Assembly: GCF_963678635.1 (NCBI RefSeq)
Contig: NC_087064.1
Location: 63,419,548 to 63,483,547, forward strand
Source of the DNA: Symsagittifera roscoffensis
Lineage: Eukaryota; Xenacoelomorpha; Acoela; Convolutidae
Direction of reading: 5' to 3'
Length of the DNA stretch: 64,000 nt
Of the stretch, positions 59,109-64,000 are shown piece by piece; position 1 is the stretch's first letter; every line of letters starts with the position of its first letter. A program made the translations under genes and the position numbers. A model generated the notes under the pieces. It was not told where the DNA came from. It saw nothing but the letters and a program-made list of their open reading frames with translations, and ran no database searches.

Positions 59109-59634
59109 TGAAACAAGACTGCTCGTATCAGGGCAAAGCCCTGGATATTCCGACTGCCTTTTAAGATTTATGGAGCAGTAATAACATTGAGAAATTAAAT
59201 AAAACAAAATGAATTGTTTTTTTAATTTGAAATTTTTATGAAAATCATCCCCCCACACGCCATATAAAGTACAAAAAGATTGATTTCGCTCCGTGTAACA
59301 AATCAATTACGGCAAATAAGCTTCTTCTAACCAATCTGGAACGATTTCTAAGACGGATTAACTCTCCGCTTACGCGTTAATAGCGCGAAATATATCGCGC
59401 GTTAATTGTCCCAAATTGGCCAAAATGGCATTCTTTAAACCCCCATAATTTTACAAAAAACTATCACAGGTGAAATATCTTCACAATACTGAGATCAAGA
59501 CAACAATACTTTTCGAAGGATAAAAAAAAATTCCGTCAAAAATGGCCAGTTAAAAAGTCGAAATTTGTCTGAAGAAAAAAAAACCCACCCCGAGCACAAA
59601 TATTCCGTTACTTTCGTATCGAAAATCGGAACAA
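59109..59634 (-). repeat. dispersed repeat of about 525 bp, minus orientation
   Basis: Reverse-complement counterpart of 60,242-60,772 along its full length, from aagactgctcgtatc to tatcgaaaatcggaacaac. Confidence 0.85.
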
Positions 59635-60241
59635 CAGAAAATGCAATGAACACATTTCCTGTAGATGCAAAAGAGATAATAAACATTTATGAAGAGATAC
59701 CGGTCAATTTTCAATCACATTTCAACGTGCTTTTATAATCTTTTAACAATTTTCAGGCAATTCTTAGGAATAAAATTTCATTTTAACTAAACGATCTCAA
59801 GTATGAAATAAGAAAGGTGCAAGATTTTCCAGAAGTTGCAGTTTTTGTCTTAGAAAGATCCATTCAGTAGTAGTACAGATGAATGAGTGAAAAATTTTGA
59901 AGTTTTAGAATTTTTTTCTCCTTTTTTTGAAAAATTTTGTTAATTTTTGGATGTAGTTTTGAAAACTTGTGTCTAAAATGTCTTCCAACATTGTCTCCTT
60001 TCAAATACTGTAGTGATAATGATAATGGTAATTGATATATTTGGTTAAAATGTGAAAATTTAGCAAGAACTTTCAAATTTCTCTGAAACATTAGGATTTG
60101 ATTAGGGTTGAATTAGACACAGTGCTTTAGTTATGGTATTTTTTGCCTAAAGTAGCTTGATCGTTGATAAAAATCCGAGTCAGTTTTCCTCAAGAAACTT
60201 CAATGATTATTGATGTAAATGATCATTTGACTTGATGTTAT

Positions 60242-60772
60242 TGTTCCGACTTTCGATACGAAAGTAACGGAATATTTGTGCTCGGGTGGGTTTTTTTTTC
60301 TTCAGACAAATTTCGACTTTTTAACTAGCCATTTTTGACGGAATTTTTTATATCATTTGAAAGGTGTTGTTGTCTTGAGCTCAAATTTGAAATTTTTTTT
60401 ACCTGTGATCATTTTTCGTAAAGTTATGGGGGTTCAAAGATTGCCATTTTGGCCAATTTGGGACAATTAACGCGCGATGTAATTCGCGCTATTAACGCGT
60501 AAGCGGAGATTTAATCCGTCTTATAAATCGTTCCAAATTGGTTGAAAAAAGCTTATTTGCCATAATTGATTTGTTACAAGGAGCGAAATCTATCCTTTTG
60601 TACTTTATATGGCGTGTGGGGTGATGATTTTCATAAAAAAATTGCAAATTTTAGAGGACAAAAATTTTCATTTTGTTTTATTACATTTAACTTTTTGATG
60701 TTATTACTGCCCCATAAACCTTGAAAGGCAGTCGGAACATTCAGGGCTTCGCCCTAATACGAGCAGTCTTGT
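60242..60772 (+). mobile_element. dispersed repeat with TGTTCCGACT ends, plus orientation
   Basis: Begins ttgttccgactttcgatacg. The inverted end agtcggaaca lies at about 60,730-60,740, followed by a small hairpin cagggcttcgccct and gagcagtcttgtt. The internal taacgcgcgatgtaattcgcgctattaacgcg tract is palindromic. Copies occur at 52.2, 53.5, 59.1, 61.2 and 63.5 kb. No ORF, so a MITE-like family. Confidence 0.7.
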
Positions 60773-61230
60773 TAACTATGCATACATGTACTTGGACAAA
60801 AAGCAGTTAAGTATAGAATTAAAAGGTGTAATGTTGAACGGATATTGAATCTAGTCTCAATGAATTCAACCTAAAGTTTTGAAAATTTGCGGTGATTTTC
60901 TTAATTTTCTCGAGTATTAATAGGTTTTAATTACGTTTTATGAACCACTTTCTGGCTCAAATTACATCGATTCTTAACGTAACCGAACGTTTTGAAGGAA
61001 ATGTGAAAAAAATACAATTCTTAAGACAAACACCACAAAAAAAGTTTTTTGATTGCCTTCACATGATACCAGTTATTATACAACTTGGTTTTAGCCTTAC
61101 ACTTCGCACGTATTATACCATTGGTGCCCCTGAACTAGAGAAGAACAATTTGCCTAAATTTTTAAGAATTCTGATAGTTTTTCGAAACTCTTTCTGGACA
61201 TAAACACGAATTCTGCAAGGAATCTTACAA
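60573..61230 (+). repeat. first unit of a tandem segmental duplication
   Basis: Matches 61,226-61,945 in order. It includes an 87-codon ORF (60,940-61,203, MNHFLAQITSILN...) that is kept open in both units. I do not recognise this product. Confidence 0.75.
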
Positions 61231-61945
61231 GGAGCGAAATTTATCCTTTTGTACTTTATATGGCGTGTGGGGGGATGATTTTCATAAAAAATTGCAAATT
61301 TTAGAGAAAAAAAAATTTTCATTTTGTTTTATTACATTTAACTTTTTAATGTTATTACTGCCCCATAAACCTTGAAAGGCATTCGGAACATTCAGGGCTT
61401 CGCCCTGATACGAGCAGTCTTGTTAACTATGCATACACGTACTTGGACAAAAAATCAGTTAAGTTTAGAATTAAAAGGTGTAATGTTGAACGGATATTGA
61501 ATCTAGTCTGAATGAATTCAACTTAAAGTTTTGAAAATTTGCGGTCATTTTCTTAATTTTCTCGAGTGTTCATAGGTTTTAATTACGTTTCAGCTTACAT
61601 TTAAATACGTTTCAGCAAAATTTTATTTGAAATTGACATTGTTTTTGATAGTTAGATCACTTTATGAACCACTTTCTGGCTCAAATTACATCGATTCTTA
61701 ACGTAACCGAACGTTTTGAAGGAAATGTGAAAAAAATACAATTCTTAAGACAAACGCCACAAAAAAAGTTTTTTGATTACCTTCACATGATACCAGTTAT
61801 TATACAACTTGGTTTTAGCTTTACACTTCGCACGTATTATACCATTGGTGCCCCTCAACTAGATAAGAACAATTTGCCTAAACTTTTAAGAATTCTGATA
61901 GTTTTTCGAAACTCTTTCTGGACATAAACACGAATTCTGCACAAA
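61226..61945 (+). repeat. second unit of a tandem segmental duplication
   Basis: Starts aaggagcgaaatttatcc; has about 70 additional bases (61,590-61,660) compared with the first unit. The 87-codon ORF recurs at 61,664-61,927 with few changes. Confidence 0.75.
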
Positions 61946-62344
61946 AAAAATTTTCTTGCCATCTTTTTACTATGTTACTGAAACATTGTATCCTAATACA
62001 TGATAGTTTTTTTATCCAATCTTTAAACATTGATTTTTTTCGTCAGTCGTATTACATGAGTAACTATACACTATCTTGATACATGGGCAATTCGGGCGCC
62101 AAAAATTTTTTGGAACTCGGACGCAAACATTTTTTTTGAAACTTAACATCTGAAACTTTGAAACCTATCTTAATACATGGCAAATCCTATCCCCTATCTT
62201 ATTACCTATTTGGAAGACCGAATGTTCTATTCCTTACCTTAAAACATGGGAGTCTCCCAGGACCTCCCCTCCCCCCCCCCTCCCGCTCAGCACCAACATC
62301 TATTACTCACAATTACATGCATCAGTTTATATGCCCCTTTCAAG
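61946..62344. other. non-coding, intron-like sequence upstream of a terminal exon
   Basis: Contains a C-rich tract (62,266-62,285) and no clear ORF before the acceptor at 62,344. Confidence 0.35.
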
Positions 62345-62560
62345 GATGGCGAGAAGCTTAATGATTTAATTCTAGAAAGCCTTGTAGCCGGGGAGACTGT
62401 AAGTGTGCAACTTTTGACTGCAACCAAGTTTGTGAAACTTAAAGGCATGAGTTCATACTCTGATAACTTTTTTATAGTCTTAGAAGGAGGAGCAGTTAGT
62501 TTTCATGGAGCAAAAGCAGCAGCAGCAGCAGCAGAGTTTGTTCGGTTGAATAAGGCGTGA
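62345..62560 (+). CDS. probable terminal exon of an unidentified gene
   Basis: After a good acceptor (tatgcccctttcaag) the frame reads DGEKLNDLILESLVAGETVSVQL...FFIVLEGGAVSFHG, then five Ala encoded by a GCA run, AEFVRLNKA and TGA. Composition is clearly less AT-rich than around it. Earlier exons are not seen in the window. Product unknown. Confidence 0.5.
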   Translation, partial: DGEKLNDLILESLVAGETVSVQLLTATKFVKLKGMSSYSDNFFIVLEGGAVSFHGAKAAAAAAEFVRLNKA

Positions 62561-62643
62561 ATGAGTGTAGTGGTCTATGTTAAATGAGTGGGCTACTCTA
62601 CGAGTGGGCACATATCACACACTGACTTGGCTCTTCCTGCTGT

Positions 62644-62839
62644 TCAGAGAGTGTTGTCCAAGGTGTAGGACCAGGAGGAGGAACTGTAGGACTGGTAGTA
62701 CAGGGGGGCATTCCAGTATTCGAATCTGGTGATCATGCTCCCCACACTCCACCGGTATCCCCCGAGAGTCACCCATGTTCTGCTGAAGCCCCAGATGATG
62801 TCGCCTCCCCCCTCTGGCCTCAATGTAGTCCCGTGCATT
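62644..62839 (-). CDS. probable terminal exon of an unidentified gene, minus strand
   Basis: Acceptor cacactatttcag at 62,840, then ATG CAC GGG and a Trp/Tyr-rich frame (GGGDIIWGFSRTWVTLGGYRW, YYQSYSSSSWSYTL) ending in TGA at 62,644. GC content is much higher than the flanks. It converges with the exon at 62,345-62,560, with stops 84 bases apart. Product unknown. Confidence 0.5.
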
Positions 62840-63039
62840 CTGAAATAGTGTGTCACTCTATTCCAAAATACACTCACCCAACGATCAACCACAGATATTT
62901 ATTCTTTTAAGAGGTATGGTTTCGTTATTCTCTCCTAAGTTCGACGTTGCACTAATTGAACAATTATGCAATAACAATATACCAACTCAGGCCCGGTAAA
63001 TCTGGTTAAAACTGTGCCAAACTTGTGAATTATAAACAG

Positions 63040-63260
63040 ATATCTCACGGAATCCGTATCATTGCTGTTTTTCTATGATCTTCTTTGCTGTTTCGTTTGG
63101 ATTCCACTCTATCGATAAAACTGTGTTGCTCAAAATTGCCTCAGAAAAAGCATGGAATTTTGCGGAATCCGTAAAAGTCTGTGGAACCAACCAACAAATA
63201 TGAATTCATTACATTATAGATTACAATTTTGCGGAATCCGCTTACATTTGCAGAATCCTT
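63040..63260. repeat. cluster of gcggaatccg motifs
   Basis: At least four copies of the same ggattcc/ggaatcc motif that fills 56.4-57.9 kb, here as cggaatccg(t/c). Probably a decayed relative of that insertion. Confidence 0.5.
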
Positions 63261-63463
63261 TTGCACTCAGTAAAAAAATAAAATCGGTGTTTTGATCACA
63301 GGCCATTTCAGGTTTTGATGGATCTAAAACTATTAGTAGAATCATAATACGAACTATGATGGGGTTGAAGAACATCATTCGTGGGGATAAAAAGGAAATT
63401 AAAATAATTAATGAAAGGACGATATCAAAAATTGTGTTTTTTATAGCTCAGAATAATGTATTT

Positions 63464-63893
63464 TTATTGTTCCGACTTTCGAAGAAAGTGAGCAATTTAT
63501 ATGCCTGGGGTTTTTTGAAATTCAGACCAAATTCCCAAAAGTTGACATCGTACGGGCATCGATTCTGAAAATTTTGAATTGCCAACCAAATGTGCTGGCA
63601 CTAGACTAAAATACGGATGGCATCGTTGCTCGAATAATACTTTTATAGTTTCACTAAGCAAATCATTTATTCGTGCCAAAATATCATCACCCATAATTGC
63701 TTCAAACTGAACTGAGGCCAACTTTATTTGGTCATATTTTTTCTTTTCAAAGTTTAGCAATAGCAATTGAATTTGACAGTACAAAATGTTAAATTTATCA
63801 AAAAATCATTTGATCAAAACCATTTGAGACCAATTAAGGGACAGTAGAAGCACTTAATGCATTGCCCTGACATACGAGCATTCTTGTTTGTTA
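63464..63893. repeat. diverged copy of the dispersed TGTTCCGACT repeat
   Basis: Starts ttgttccgactttcgaagaaag and ends near cattgccctgacatacgagcattcttgtt, with a mostly different interior. Confidence 0.55.
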
Positions 63894-64000
63894 TACGTAG
63901 AGTGCTGAATTAAATTATTTGCACAAAACTAGTTAAGTATTCTCAAATTTGGTTAAATTTTGATTAAAACTGACGAAGACAAAATTTGCTTAAGATTTCA

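Overview
The window looks like metazoan nuclear DNA. It is AT-rich, has spliced genes with GT-AG introns, carries many transposons and contains one 200-base assembly gap. Nothing in it looks bacterial. Two host genes can be followed exon by exon. A five-exon MFS transporter resembling the SLC18B1/vesicular amine transporter branch lies on the + strand (48,364-55,603, 487 codons in perfect phase). A zinc-finger plus JmjC-domain gene lies on the - strand (43,793 down to about 40,241); its 3' part is fused to retroelement gag sequence. I do not name the species.

Layout. (1) 1-9,126, - strand: the 5' half of a large Ty3/gypsy-like LTR element (copy A), with a 5' LTR (8,244-9,126), a very long leader holding two 21-bp minisatellite arrays and two near-identical perfect palindromes, then gag with two zinc knuckles, a possible -1 frameshift site, and retropepsin running off the left edge. 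(2) 9,127-25,056: a nested cluster of nine 3'-end copies of a CR1/L2-type non-LTR retrotransposon with (TAG)n tails, interleaved with LTRs and 3' ends of the same LTR element; about 15.0-20.07 kb and 20.07-26.5 kb are a tandem segmental duplication. (3) 25,057-39,112, - strand: the 3' half of copy B, with 3' LTR, a decayed open region of about 8.7 kb (ORF3), a short gap, a post-integrase extension, integrase and a pol linker. (4) 39,137-40,240: pieces of gag in both orientations, ending inside the JmjC gene. (5) 41-44 kb: the rest of the JmjC gene, with a large palindrome in an intron. (6) 44.3-64 kb: AT-rich sequence with the MFS gene, several TIR elements, a broken reverse transcriptase and two probable terminal exons.

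The most unusual object is the LTR element. The two LTRs (883 and 879 bp, TG...CA) and shared gag tie copies A and B to one family. Behind its integrase it carries several kilobases of coding-like sequence on the same strand, which I do not recognise as an envelope. It includes a GDSL...DxxH segment and a separate GxND segment, both suggesting SGNH-hydrolase-like folds. With the long leader, a full element would be well over 20 kb. Both copies are disabled by frameshifts and stops, although several frameshifts sit in homopolymers and could be assembly errors.
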